From assembly GCA_016928095.1 (NCBI GenBank), contig JAFGLL010000058.1, positions 1 through 49,458 of the forward strand: a DNA stretch of 49,458 bases, given 5' to 3'. Position numbers and translations under genes: made by a program. Source of the stretch: Thermoplasmatota archaeon. GTDB taxonomy: Archaea; Thermoplasmatota; Penumbrarchaeia; Penumbrarchaeales; Penumbrarchaeaceae. Positions 42,456 to 49,458 of the stretch are shown here, in pieces. The notes under the pieces are model-generated. The model was not told the DNA's origin. It did not search any database and saw only the letters and a list, made by a program, of their open reading frames with translations. Numbering within the stretch: position 1 is the stretch's first letter; the number at the start of each line of letters is the position of its first letter.

Positions 42456-44258
42456 ATGGGCCGGACCATCATTGAAAAGATAATATCCTTAAGGTCGGGG
42501 AAGGAGGTAAAGCCCGGAGATATTGTGGACGTGTCAATAGATGTCAGGGTCGCCAGGGATTTCGGGGGTGCGAACGTTGTAAAGAACATCCTCGATGCAG
42601 GACTCTCCGTGGATGCCCCGTCCCTGACGTTCTTCACCTTTGACTGTAATCCCGGTGGTTCAGACCAGAAATATGCCGCCAATCAGCAGTTCTGCAGGCA
42701 GTTCGCAAGGGACCATGGGATCAGGGTTTATGATATCGATATGGGTATTGGCACCCATATAGCAATAGATGAGGGACTTGTAAGGCCAGGGGATACTTTC
42801 GTTTCAACGGATTCACATGCGAACATCATGGGGGCCATCGGCGCGTTCGGACAGGGAATGGGGGACATCGATATAGCCGCCGCGTTTTCGAGCGGAAAGG
42901 TATGGTTCAAGGTCCCCGGGTCATTGAAGATCGTTCTGAGGGGCATCCCATCACGGGATGCCACCGCCAAGGATGTCGCCTTGAAGATGCTCGAGGACCT
43001 GGGGGCCCACGGGCTGCTCGGTTATTGCGCGGAACTGTATGGAGAGTATATTGACGGTCTGGGGCTTGCGGGAAGGATGACCATAGCATCGATGTGCACC
43101 GAGATGGGGGGTATCATCATCATTATCCCGCCCAACGATGCGGTGATGCACGAACTGGGGATCGAGGGTGGAGAGATCGTCACGGCGGATAGGGATGCGT
43201 GCTACGACAGGGTATTGGAGATGGATATCAGTGGGCTCAGCCCGATGGTCTCCAGACCTGGTCATCCGGAGGATGTCGTGACCGTGGAGGAGGTGAAGGG
43301 GACCAAGATCGACTCCGCATTCATCGGGTCATGCACCAACGGAAGGTACGAGGACATAAAGGCTGCCGCCGACATACTCAGGGGCAGGAAGGTGGCTCCC
43401 GGAGTGGTGCTGAAGGTGGTCCCGAGCACCAGGAAGGTCTGGGAGAAGTGCCTTGATGAGGGTATTATAAAGACCCTCATGGATTCGGGAGCGCTCGTGG
43501 GGAACGCCGGCTGCGCCGGGTGTGCAGCCGGGCAGATAGGTCAGAACGGACCCGGAGAGGTTACGGTCTCCGCGGGAAACCGCAACTTCACAGGCAAACA
43601 GGGGAAGGGTTCCGTCTATCTTGCCTCCACTGAGACAGTGGCCGCTTCCGCCCTGGCGGGTTACTTGACCACGAAGACGGATATACCGTCCGAACCCGTC
43701 GTCTTCCCCAAGGGCAAAGGGTTTCCTTCGGTAAAGGCTTCGTGCAAGGATGTCAAGATGGTTGAAAGAATGGTCCTGAGGGGAAAGGTATGGTACATCC
43801 CCAGGGACAACATCGATACGGATATGATCTTTCACAACAGATATCTGACCATCACGGATGTCAATGAGATGGGGCAGTATACCTTTGACAACCTCCAGGG
43901 CTTTGAGGATTTCGCAAGGAGGGCCGGGACGGGGGATATCGTCGTGGTCGGTAAGAACTTCGGGGCGGGAAGCTCGAGACAGCAGGCAGTGGAATGCTTC
44001 AGGTCACTGGGAATTTCCGTGATACTGGCGGAATCCTTCGGCGCCATCTACGAGAGGAACGCCATAAACACGGGAATGCCGATAATGGTCTTTGACCCGG
44101 TGGAAGGCGGTTTCGAGGACGGGGACGAACTGGAGGTGGACCTTATCCATGGTCGGATAAGCAATATATCAAAGGGTGTCGATATGAAGGGAGAGCCCTT
44201 CTCCGATGTCCAGCTTGAGATATACAAAAGAGGAGGACTTCTGGTCAGACCCTGCTGA
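42456..44258 (+). CDS. Aconitase-family hydro-lyase, fused large and small subunits (LeuC-LeuD-like)
   Basis: A 600-residue fusion. The large-subunit part (about 1-430) carries the 4Fe-4S cluster cysteines in GSCTNG and in CAGCAAG, and the STDSHAN and NRNFTG motifs. The small-subunit swivel domain (about 445-600) has NIDTDMIF, GKNFGAGSSRQQ and the ESFGAIYERNAINTG segment. Fused members of the LeuC/LeuD group include putative aconitases and 2,3-dimethylmalate dehydratase-like enzymes, so it isomerises or hydrates a small dicarboxylate or tricarboxylate. The precise substrate is unknown. GAGGG precedes ATG 42456. It is followed by a second, split LeuCD. Confidence 0.85.
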   Translation: MGRTIIEKIISLRSGKEVKPGDIVDVSIDVRVARDFGGANVVKNILDAGLSVDAPSLTFFTFDCNPGGSDQKYAANQQFCRQFARDHGIRVYDIDMGIGTHIAIDEGLVRPGDTFVSTDSHANIMGAIGAFGQGMGDIDIAAAFSSGKVWFKVPGSLKIVLRGIPSRDATAKDVALKMLEDLGAHGLLGYCAELYGEYIDGLGLAGRMTIASMCTEMGGIIIIIPPNDAVMHELGIEGGEIVTADRDACYDRVLEMDISGLSPMVSRPGHPEDVVTVEEVKGTKIDSAFIGSCTNGRYEDIKAAADILRGRKVAPGVVLKVVPSTRKVWEKCLDEGIIKTLMDSGALVGNAGCAGCAAGQIGQNGPGEVTVSAGNRNFTGKQGKGSVYLASTETVAASALAGYLTTKTDIPSEPVVFPKGKGFPSVKASCKDVKMVERMVLRGKVWYIPRDNIDTDMIFHNRYLTITDVNEMGQYTFDNLQGFEDFARRAGTGDIVVVGKNFGAGSSRQQAVECFRSLGISVILAESFGAIYERNAINTGMPIMVFDPVEGGFEDGDELEVDLIHGRISNISKGVDMKGEPFSDVQLEIYKRGGLLVRPC

Positions 44259-44268
44259 GGTGAGACGA

Positions 44269-45534
44269 ATGGGAGAGACTTTCGCGCAAAAGGTGCTTGC
44301 AAGGAAGGCCGGTCTTGAAAGCGTTGTTCCCGGTCAGATAGTAACGCTGAGACCAGATCATCTGCTGGCCCATGATAATACAGCTGCGATAATCGGGAAG
44401 ATCTCCGGGGACCTGGACAGGTACGGGATCGTCGATCCGGAGATGCCCATCATCGTCCTTGATCACGTGGTCCCCGCTTCCGATGAGAAGACCGCCTCCA
44501 ACCACAAGAAGGTGCGGGAGTTCGTGAAGAGGTTCGGTATAAAGAACTTCTTCGATGCCGGGGTCGGTGTATGCCATCAGGTCGTTGTTGAGGAAGGTCT
44601 TGCTCTCCCGGGTCAGGTGCTTGTGGGATCGGACTCCCATACCTGCTCCTACGGAGCCGTGGGCGCCTTCGCAACGGGCATAGACAGAACGGAAGCCGCC
44701 GCGCTTCTGTTGAGAGGGGAGATGTGGCTGAAGGTCCCCCATTCGATGAAGATGTCGTTGAGGGGTAGGTTCAGAAAGGGGGTCTATGCAAAGGACCTGA
44801 TATTGAAGGTGATCGGGAACGTTTCGGCGGCCGGGGCTGCCTACAGGAGCGTTGAGTTCCACGGAGATATCAGGAACCTGAGCATCGGAGACAGGTTCAC
44901 CATCTCCAACATGGGGGTGGAGATGGACGCGAAGGCGGCGGTTTTCCCCGTGGATGACATCACGGTCGAATATCTGGAGGATGCAGGAGTGAACAGGGGT
45001 GATTATACCCCCCTTTGGGCCGATAAGGATGCCGATTACTTCTCGGAGCATCAGTTCGACCTTTCCGATATCGTGCCCGGAGTGGCGAAGCCTCACAGGG
45101 TCGATAATTATGCCACCGTGGAAGAGGTCAAGGGGCTCGTTTTCGACCAGTGCTTCCTTGGTACCTGTACGAACGGGAGATACGAGGACCTGAGGATCGC
45201 GGCGGATATCCTGAAAGGGGAGAAGGTGTGCCCGGGCACAAGGCTGATCATAGCCCCAGCGTCCAGCAGGGAACTGTGCATGGCCCTGTCCGATGGAACG
45301 ATACAGACCCTTGTGGAAGCAGGTGGGATGCTCCTACCTCCCGGGTGCGGTCCGTGCCTAGGTGCGCACCAGGGGGTGATGTCCCCCGGTGAGAGGACGC
45401 TCTCGACGGCCAACAGGAACTTCAAGGGGAGGATGGGCTGCAAGGAAGCTGAGATCTATCTGGCTTCCCCGGCGACCGTTGCCGCAACAGCCCTGTATGG
45501 AGAGCTGACCGATCCCAGGGAGGTGTTGGATTGA
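44269..45534 (+). CDS. 3-isopropylmalate/homoaconitate dehydratase large subunit-like
   Basis: A 421-residue LeuC-family protein. It has the VLDHVVPA and GSDSHTCSYGAVGAFATGIDRTE motifs, the Fe-S cysteines in GTCTNG and CGPCLGAH, and a C-terminal NRNFKGR block. Archaeal members of this group act in leucine, lysine, 2-oxosuberate (coenzyme B) or citramalate pathways, which sequence inspection cannot separate. ATG 44269 lies 4 nt after GAGGTGAG; the longer in-frame start at 44206 is within the upstream gene and lacks a ribosome site. TTGA at 45531-45534 overlaps the small-subunit start. Confidence 0.9.
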   Translation: MGETFAQKVLARKAGLESVVPGQIVTLRPDHLLAHDNTAAIIGKISGDLDRYGIVDPEMPIIVLDHVVPASDEKTASNHKKVREFVKRFGIKNFFDAGVGVCHQVVVEEGLALPGQVLVGSDSHTCSYGAVGAFATGIDRTEAAALLLRGEMWLKVPHSMKMSLRGRFRKGVYAKDLILKVIGNVSAAGAAYRSVEFHGDIRNLSIGDRFTISNMGVEMDAKAAVFPVDDITVEYLEDAGVNRGDYTPLWADKDADYFSEHQFDLSDIVPGVAKPHRVDNYATVEEVKGLVFDQCFLGTCTNGRYEDLRIAADILKGEKVCPGTRLIIAPASSRELCMALSDGTIQTLVEAGGMLLPPGCGPCLGAHQGVMSPGERTLSTANRNFKGRMGCKEAEIYLASPATVAATALYGELTDPREVLD

Positions 45535-46013
45535 GGGTATGGAGATACGGTGATTCCGTGAACACGGATATGCTTTTCCCGGGCAAATATACGTATACTT
45601 GTTCAACAGCGGAGGAGGTCAGGCCCCATCTACTCGAGGACCTCGATGCATCCTTTGCTGGAAATGTCAAGGAGGGGGACATCCTCATGGTCGGTGATAA
45701 CTTTGGCTGCGGGTCCTCAAGGGAGCAGCCCGTTTTGGGTTTGAAGGCAGTCGGTGTGCAGGCCATAATAGGGAAGTCGTTCGCAAGGATCTTCTACAGA
45801 GCGGCCATCAACCAGGGATTGATCCTTATCGAGGCTCCCGAAGCGGTAGATGCATACAGAGAGGGGGACGAGATAGAGCTGGACCTGGAGGGGGGGAGGA
45901 TCAAGATCGGCGGAAAGGAGCACTCCTTCCCCAGGCTTCCGGATCAGATACTCGAGATAAGGGACGCTGGCGGACTTCTGGAATATACAAGGAAGAAGCT
46001 CGGGCAAAAATGA
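45531..46013 (+). CDS. 3-isopropylmalate/homoaconitate dehydratase small subunit-like
   Basis: A 160-residue LeuD-family swivel subunit with NTDMLFPGKY, the GDNFGCGSSREQP active-site loop and the KSFARIFYRAAINQGL segment. It completes the active site of the large subunit encoded just upstream. The start is TTG 45531, overlapping the upstream stop (TTGA) with GGGAGGTG 5 nt before it; the nearby ATG at 45539 is out of frame. Translational coupling is likely. Confidence 0.9.
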   Translation: MRVWRYGDSVNTDMLFPGKYTYTCSTAEEVRPHLLEDLDASFAGNVKEGDILMVGDNFGCGSSREQPVLGLKAVGVQAIIGKSFARIFYRAAINQGLILIEAPEAVDAYREGDEIELDLEGGRIKIGGKEHSFPRLPDQILEIRDAGGLLEYTRKKLGQK

Positions 46014-46067
46014 ACATGAAAAAATAAGATATAAATCAGATGAGCCAGATATTATCGGGAGGAAAAT

Positions 46068-46931
46068 ATGTCAAGGCTCATTTCAGCCCTTATGGTTTCA
46101 GCTCTTTCCATGCTTCTGATCATATTCATCTTCCCTGTCAGCGGCAATCCTCTTCCTTCGGACATTGAATGGAGGGGAACTGGCGGTGTTAACCCTATAC
46201 CTGACAATGCTTCGATCCCTATCTATCTGAAGGAGGAATTTGTTAAGGCCGTGATCCAGGGTAAGGAAGCTGAGATGACCTGTGTCTATACGTTCAGCAA
46301 TCATGGAGAAACGGACGCCCGTGTCGAGATCACCCTGCCCTTCGTCGAGGACCCGGGAGGACTGAGTATCAAGATAGATGGCTAGTGGTGCAATTTCCGG
46401 ATGGGATTCTACCATTACGAACCTCTGTCCGAATATATCGAAAGTATGATGAGATACGAACACCCTGGATTGACCTGCCTGATATTCCCTCTCGAGATAG
46501 ATGCCGGGGACGAGGCCGAGGTGAAGGTCGAGTATGACACTCCCTTATCCATCTATGATTCGAGAGCGCTTGGTGGTGAAATATCCTACTGGTACTGTTA
46601 TCTGGTGGGAAGCGGCAGGTACTAGAACCAACCGATCGAGAGGGCCCGTTTCGAGGTGAGGATACCGTCAAATATGTACTCCGAACATGTTTCCGAGGGA
46701 TGGGAGAAGCACAGGGTCTTTACAAAGTTGGTATTCGAAAGGGAGTTCGAGAACTGGGTCCCGGACCAGGACCTGATAGTACTCGAATGGAAGAAGATCG
46801 ATCCCGTTCCTATGGATACCGAATTGAGGGTGGGTATCTGTTTTGGAGCGATCGGAGCGGAGATCGTCCTTATAGCCATAGTAATGGTCTACCTCACCAG
46901 GAAAAGGAAAAAGGAACGGATCGGGGCATGA
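46068..46931 (+). pseudogene. Signal-peptide membrane protein gene interrupted by two in-frame TAG codons (pseudogene or recoded gene)
   Basis: One frame runs 288 codons from ATG 46068 (GGGAGG site 5 nt upstream) to TGA 46929, broken only by TAG at 46383-46385 and 46623-46625. The product would have a signal peptide (about 5-26), an extracytoplasmic beta-rich domain spanning both TAGs, and a C-terminal transmembrane helix (about 258-278) with a basic tail (RKRKKERIGA). Coding character stays continuous across both stops and no frameshift or other stop is seen. At the second TAG the context GSGRY-TAG-NQPIERARFEV would suit an ancestral Trp (TGG to TAG). Either two nonsense mutations inactivate it, or TAG is decoded (for example as pyrrolysine). 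TAG is used as a genuine stop elsewhere in the window. Confidence 0.7.
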
Positions 46932-46950
46932 TCGGTCCCTGAAGCCCAAG

Positions 46951-47091
46951 ATGCATCATATGGACGTCACGAAGGATCGAGGGGGATCTTTCATTCTTGC
47001 ATTCGTTGCGCTGGGAACGCTTTTATCCGCCATTTTCAACGAGTACAGACCGGCGATCAGCGCGGTTCTCGGGATCCCATTCATCCGGTAA
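46951..47091 (+). CDS. Possible 46-residue single-helix protein or gene remnant
   Basis: A frame from ATG 46951 to TAA 47089 would encode 46 residues with one hydrophobic segment (SFILAFVALGTLLSAIF). There is no clear ribosome site. The rest of the gap up to 47356 shows no confident gene; a fragment around 47125-47226 reads like a transmembrane peptide but is broken. It may be remnant sequence next to the interrupted gene. Confidence 0.25.
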   Translation: MHHMDVTKDRGGSFILAFVALGTLLSAIFNEYRPAISAVLGIPFIR

Positions 47092-47356
47092 CTCTTTCAG
47101 GTAACCTCCACTCTCAGAGACAAGATGTCCGGCCTGAAATGGGCGAGGATATTCACATTCTGTGATACAAACGAACTGGGACCGGACCATGTGGTATCTA
47201 TTCTCAATATCGTTATCGCCTGGATGTGGCGATGATATTGTTCATTTAAGCGGTGGTGTGCTTCCAGAGGAAGGAGATCCCGGCCTGAGATGGTATGAGT
47301 TCCTGGTACCGTTACAGGTTCAGTCATATTTCCAAAGTTGCTTGGCAATCCATAAA

Positions 47357-47382
47357 TATAAGAGTATGCTTATACTCTTATA
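47357..47382. promoter_or_regulatory. Perfect 11-bp inverted repeat over the ArsR promoter (auto-operator)
   Basis: TATAAGAGTAT and ATACTCTTATA are perfect inverted arms with a 4-nt centre. They cover the TATA-like AAATATAA (47354-47361) and end one base before ATG 47383. The size, symmetry and position match ArsR/SmtB-family operators, so the adjacent regulator probably represses itself. Confidence 0.75.
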
Positions 47383-47754
47383 ATGAAAGATATGATGTTC
47401 CACTGGGAAAACAAGGGACGTAGAATGGTGGAGGTACTGAAGGCCTTTGCGGACGTAAACAGGATGAAGATAATCAGGGTCCTTGCCGCGAACCCGGAGG
47501 AAAGCGTCTGTGTTTCGGACCTTGCAAGGGTCCTCGGTATTACCCAGCCAGCGGTTTCGCAGAATATCAGGATACTAAAGAGCATAGGATTACTCGCCCC
47601 GAAAAGGGTGAAGAACATGACCTACTACTCCATCGAGATCGATAAACTGAAGGAATACAAGGACGAGATAGACGAGATGTTCATGAGAGCGATGGTAAGG
47701 TGTACCTTCGAAGGGAGCTGCGATGAATGCTCGAAGAGGAGCTGCTTCGAATGA
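47383..47754 (+). CDS. ArsR-family winged-helix regulator with C-terminal cysteine cluster
   Basis: A 123-residue winged-helix protein. An LKAFADVNRMKIIRVLA helix leads to a helix-turn-helix (VSDLARVLGITQPAVSQNIRIL), a wing around LLAPKRVKNMTYYSI and a dimer helix. The C-terminus carries four cysteines within 15 residues (CTFEGSCDECSKRSC), a plausible ligand site for a metal, metalloid or thiol signal. ATG 47383 abuts the operator, which overlaps its promoter; ATG 47395 is a possible alternative start in frame. It probably controls itself and the methyltransferase gene downstream. Confidence 0.9.
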   Translation: MKDMMFHWENKGRRMVEVLKAFADVNRMKIIRVLAANPEESVCVSDLARVLGITQPAVSQNIRILKSIGLLAPKRVKNMTYYSIEIDKLKEYKDEIDEMFMRAMVRCTFEGSCDECSKRSCFE

Positions 47755-47811
47755 TTTTATTATTTTCTATACCATAAGAATATGCGAATGAACTTGCGGA
47801 GGAGGAATGAA

Positions 47812-48378
47812 ATGGGGTACATAAGAGCGATGATGTTCAACAGGAAGGCCGCATCGGGAAGGAGCATGCCCCGAATGGTGCTTGATTCGCTTCCTCTGAA
47901 AAAGGGAAATACGGTGGCAGATATCGGGGCCGGTGGTGGATATTTCACATTGAAGATTGCGGAGAGGATCGGGAAAAGCGGTATGGTCTATGCGGTTGAT
48001 ACAGATGAGAGATCTCTCTCTTTCATCGTGAAGTCTGCCGAAAACTCCGGTCTCGGTAATGTAAAAGCTGTCCATACAGATGGAGGAGTCCCCGACCTTC
48101 CGCCCAGGAGCTTGGATCTCGTCTTAATGAGAAATGTCTGTCATCATATTGGAGAGCCAGAGGATTACTTCAGGAAGCTCAAAGGTGCCCTGAAGCAAAA
48201 GGGAATTGTCGGGATAATCGATTACATGGGCTCGGGTTCCTTCAGCTTCCATTCGCTTTTCCATCACTCCATCGATGAAAAGGAGCTGGTCATGTGGATG
48301 AGGAAGGCCGGATATCGGAAGGTGATATCCTTCGATTTTCTCCCTGAGCAGTCGTTCACACTGTTCGGTCCTGAATGA
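47812..48378 (+). CDS. Class I SAM-dependent methyltransferase
   Basis: A 188-residue Rossmann-fold methyltransferase with the SAM motif VADIGAGGGYF, VYAVDTDE as motif post-I, and LDLVLMRNVCHHI (motif II region). This places it near the UbiE/ArsM-like group (Methyltransf_11/25 type). ATG 47812 follows GGAGGAGG at 5 nt; the upstream in-frame ATG 47782 lacks one. It lies 57 nt downstream of the ArsR-type regulator and is likely in its regulon. The C-terminal cysteines of classical arsenite methyltransferases are not evident, so arsenic methylation is only a possibility. The substrate is unknown. Confidence 0.88.
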   Translation: MGYIRAMMFNRKAASGRSMPRMVLDSLPLKKGNTVADIGAGGGYFTLKIAERIGKSGMVYAVDTDERSLSFIVKSAENSGLGNVKAVHTDGGVPDLPPRSLDLVLMRNVCHHIGEPEDYFRKLKGALKQKGIVGIIDYMGSGSFSFHSLFHHSIDEKELVMWMRKAGYRKVISFDFLPEQSFTLFGPE

Positions 48379-48583
48379 TACTTTTTACAGGAGGAGATCG
48401 TTCTGAAGGCTATCCAGAATTTCATCATCGATCTGATCATGGGGCGTTTTTCCTGATCACTGCGATGAACTTCGGGAATGATGACTCTCACGTAATGTCC
48501 TGACCATTGTTGGTCCTCGTGGTAGTCGTCCATACAGTGCTTCATAGAGAATGGATAAGGGGTTTCATGAAGGGTGGGCAAGG

Positions 48584-48877
48584 ATGAGAAAGGAAGACGC
48601 AACTAAGGAAGATCACGAGATCAGGTCCATTAATATGGACAACAATATCCTGATGAGGGTCCTCTTTACCCTCTCCACGATGACGGCAACGATCCTGATA
48701 TTCATCGACTCCAGACATGTTGCAGGGGTTCATGTCCTTATCAGTCTATTGTTCATACTTACAATGTTCCTTCATACTGCCCGTCACTACCGGTGGATCA
48801 CCACGGTCCTGAAGTCATCCCTCGGTATGACGGTCCAGAAGTGTGAAGGGATCGTTCATTCTCATGACCATACTTGA
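48584..48877 (+). CDS. Small two-helix membrane protein (DUF4405-like)
   Basis: A 97-residue protein with two transmembrane helices (about residues 24-42 and 47-66). The second is followed by HTARHYRWI, a histidine pattern like that of DUF4405 and small cytochrome-b-like membrane proteins. The C-terminus is His-rich (HSHDHT). ATG 48584 follows GGGTGG at 6 nt; ATG 48551 in the same frame has no site. The histidines could bind haem or metal. The family assignment is tentative. Confidence 0.6.
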   Translation: MRKEDATKEDHEIRSINMDNNILMRVLFTLSTMTATILIFIDSRHVAGVHVLISLLFILTMFLHTARHYRWITTVLKSSLGMTVQKCEGIVHSHDHT

Positions 48878-49167
48878 TCTGCCTTTCAATTTCAGACCGT
48901 CTCGGTCCATTCTCTCTTATGTTCTCTTGACCGGACAACAAGGATAAAGAGGATTACGATAAGCATCCAATGAGTTTTTTCTTTGATCACCATCGACCCT
49001 GTCGGGACCCCGCAAGGGTTCTTTCCTTCTTTGATCGAACAGCTCTTTGATATCTAATATGACATAATCCGCATTCAATTTATCAGACGTCTTTCGCATG
49101 CCCTTTATATTATTGCCATATTATGGGACCCGTCTGGCTCTTTCAGGAAAATGAATGGTCCTCCCCA

Positions 49168-49458
49168 TTATGTTAATTTGAGATCGAAAAGGGGGTCATG
49201 CGCCTTCCAATCACCGTGAAGGGTCTGGGCCGCTGCCCTGCATCCTCCAAGACATGTGTCAACCTTTTCGCATTCCCTGCATTCATCGGGAACGACCTCG
49301 TGTTTTCTGAAAGCTCTCAGGAGCGGATGGCCCCATACCTCATCGAACGTCTGCTCCCTCAGATCACCGATGATGGTGGGGGAATGATTGCAGACCCTTA
49401 CACGGCCCGTTGGATCGAGAGCAAGCCAGTCAACTCCCGCGGTGCAGCCGCTGAAGTA
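49168..49458 (-). CDS. Radical SAM enzyme, C-terminal SPASM domain (N-terminus beyond window)
   Basis: The visible 96 codons are the C-terminal end of a SPASM-domain protein. Cysteines appear as FSGC, VCNH, then CRECEKVDTCLGGC, the arrangement that binds auxiliary 4Fe-4S clusters. The linking segment IIGDLREQTFDEVW is typical of PqqE-, anSME- and haem-related SPASM proteins. It will act in peptide modification or haem/cofactor maturation, but the CxxxCxxC radical SAM core lies outside the window. The stop TAA is at 49168-49170. Confidence 0.9.
   Translation of the reverse strand, partial: YFSGCTAGVDWLALDPTGRVRVCNHSPTIIGDLREQTFDEVWGHPLLRAFRKHEVVPDECRECEKVDTCLGGCRAAAQTLHGDWKAHDPLFDLKLT

Noticed and set aside
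1-49458. CRISPR array, insertion sequence or prophage
   Set aside because: No regularly spaced direct repeats, transposase, integrase or phage structural genes were seen on either strand.

Overview
The window is a dense, coding-rich archaeal chromosome segment. Archaeal identity is fixed by the linked genes for ribosomal protein S6e, translation factor aIF2 gamma and an FCF1-like PIN protein. TATA-like boxes lie about 25-30 nt upstream of several probable leaderless starts. The two gingipain-type (C25) cysteine peptidases, a secreted M14 carboxypeptidase, very large anchored surface proteins with Asp-box/Ig-like modules, and a PAPS-reductase-like protein with a C-terminal ferredoxin suggest a protein-degrading, probably anaerobic Thermoplasmatota-like euryarchaeote. 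This placement is inference from gene content, not phylogeny.

Layout. 1-6.1 kb: the start of an aquaporin gene, an anchored hypothetical, a tiny zinc-ribbon gene, then a complete Na+-pumping decarboxylase operon: biotinylated alpha subunit, a gamma subunit fused to an extracytoplasmic CARDB-like domain, and the membrane beta subunit. A YbjQ pair follows. 6.1-9.2 kb: an iron-uptake operon (feoB, membrane protein, FeoC-like Cys-rich regulator) behind a DtxR-like palindrome. 9.3-20 kb: a GAF-PAS sensor kinase with a degraded ATP site, a C25 peptidase, the S6e/aIF2 gamma/PIN operon, and a 1381-residue surface protein. 20-31.2 kb: ubiX, an RNase H-fold nuclease, a MscS channel with an N-terminal carboxypeptidase-regulatory-like domain, a TerB-like protein, the multidomain PAPS-reductase-like protein, a second C25 peptidase with Ig-like repeats, and a class I aminotransferase.

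31.2-32.55 kb holds no credible protein gene. It is a roughly 1 kb GC-rich locus packed with short perfect hairpins. Read on the minus strand, many are capped by UUCG/UNCG tetraloops. A TATA box lies upstream and a T-tract at the far end. I regard this as a candidate large structured non-coding RNA and the most interesting object here.

32.5-46 kb: an FAH-family protein, thioredoxin reductase, two tandem paralogous anchored proteins of unknown function, ribulose-phosphate 3-epimerase, the M14 peptidase, a candidate small structured RNA, and an operon of an HD protein plus two aconitase-family hydro-lyases (one fused LeuC-LeuD, one split). 46-49.5 kb: a membrane-protein gene interrupted by two in-frame TAG codons, an ArsR-family regulator with a perfect operator in its own promoter, a class I methyltransferase, a small membrane protein, and the C-terminal SPASM part of a radical SAM enzyme cut by the window edge.

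Of the 40 intact gene 3' ends, TGA is the stop in 32, TAA in 5 and TAG in only 3, which matters for interpreting the TAG-interrupted gene.
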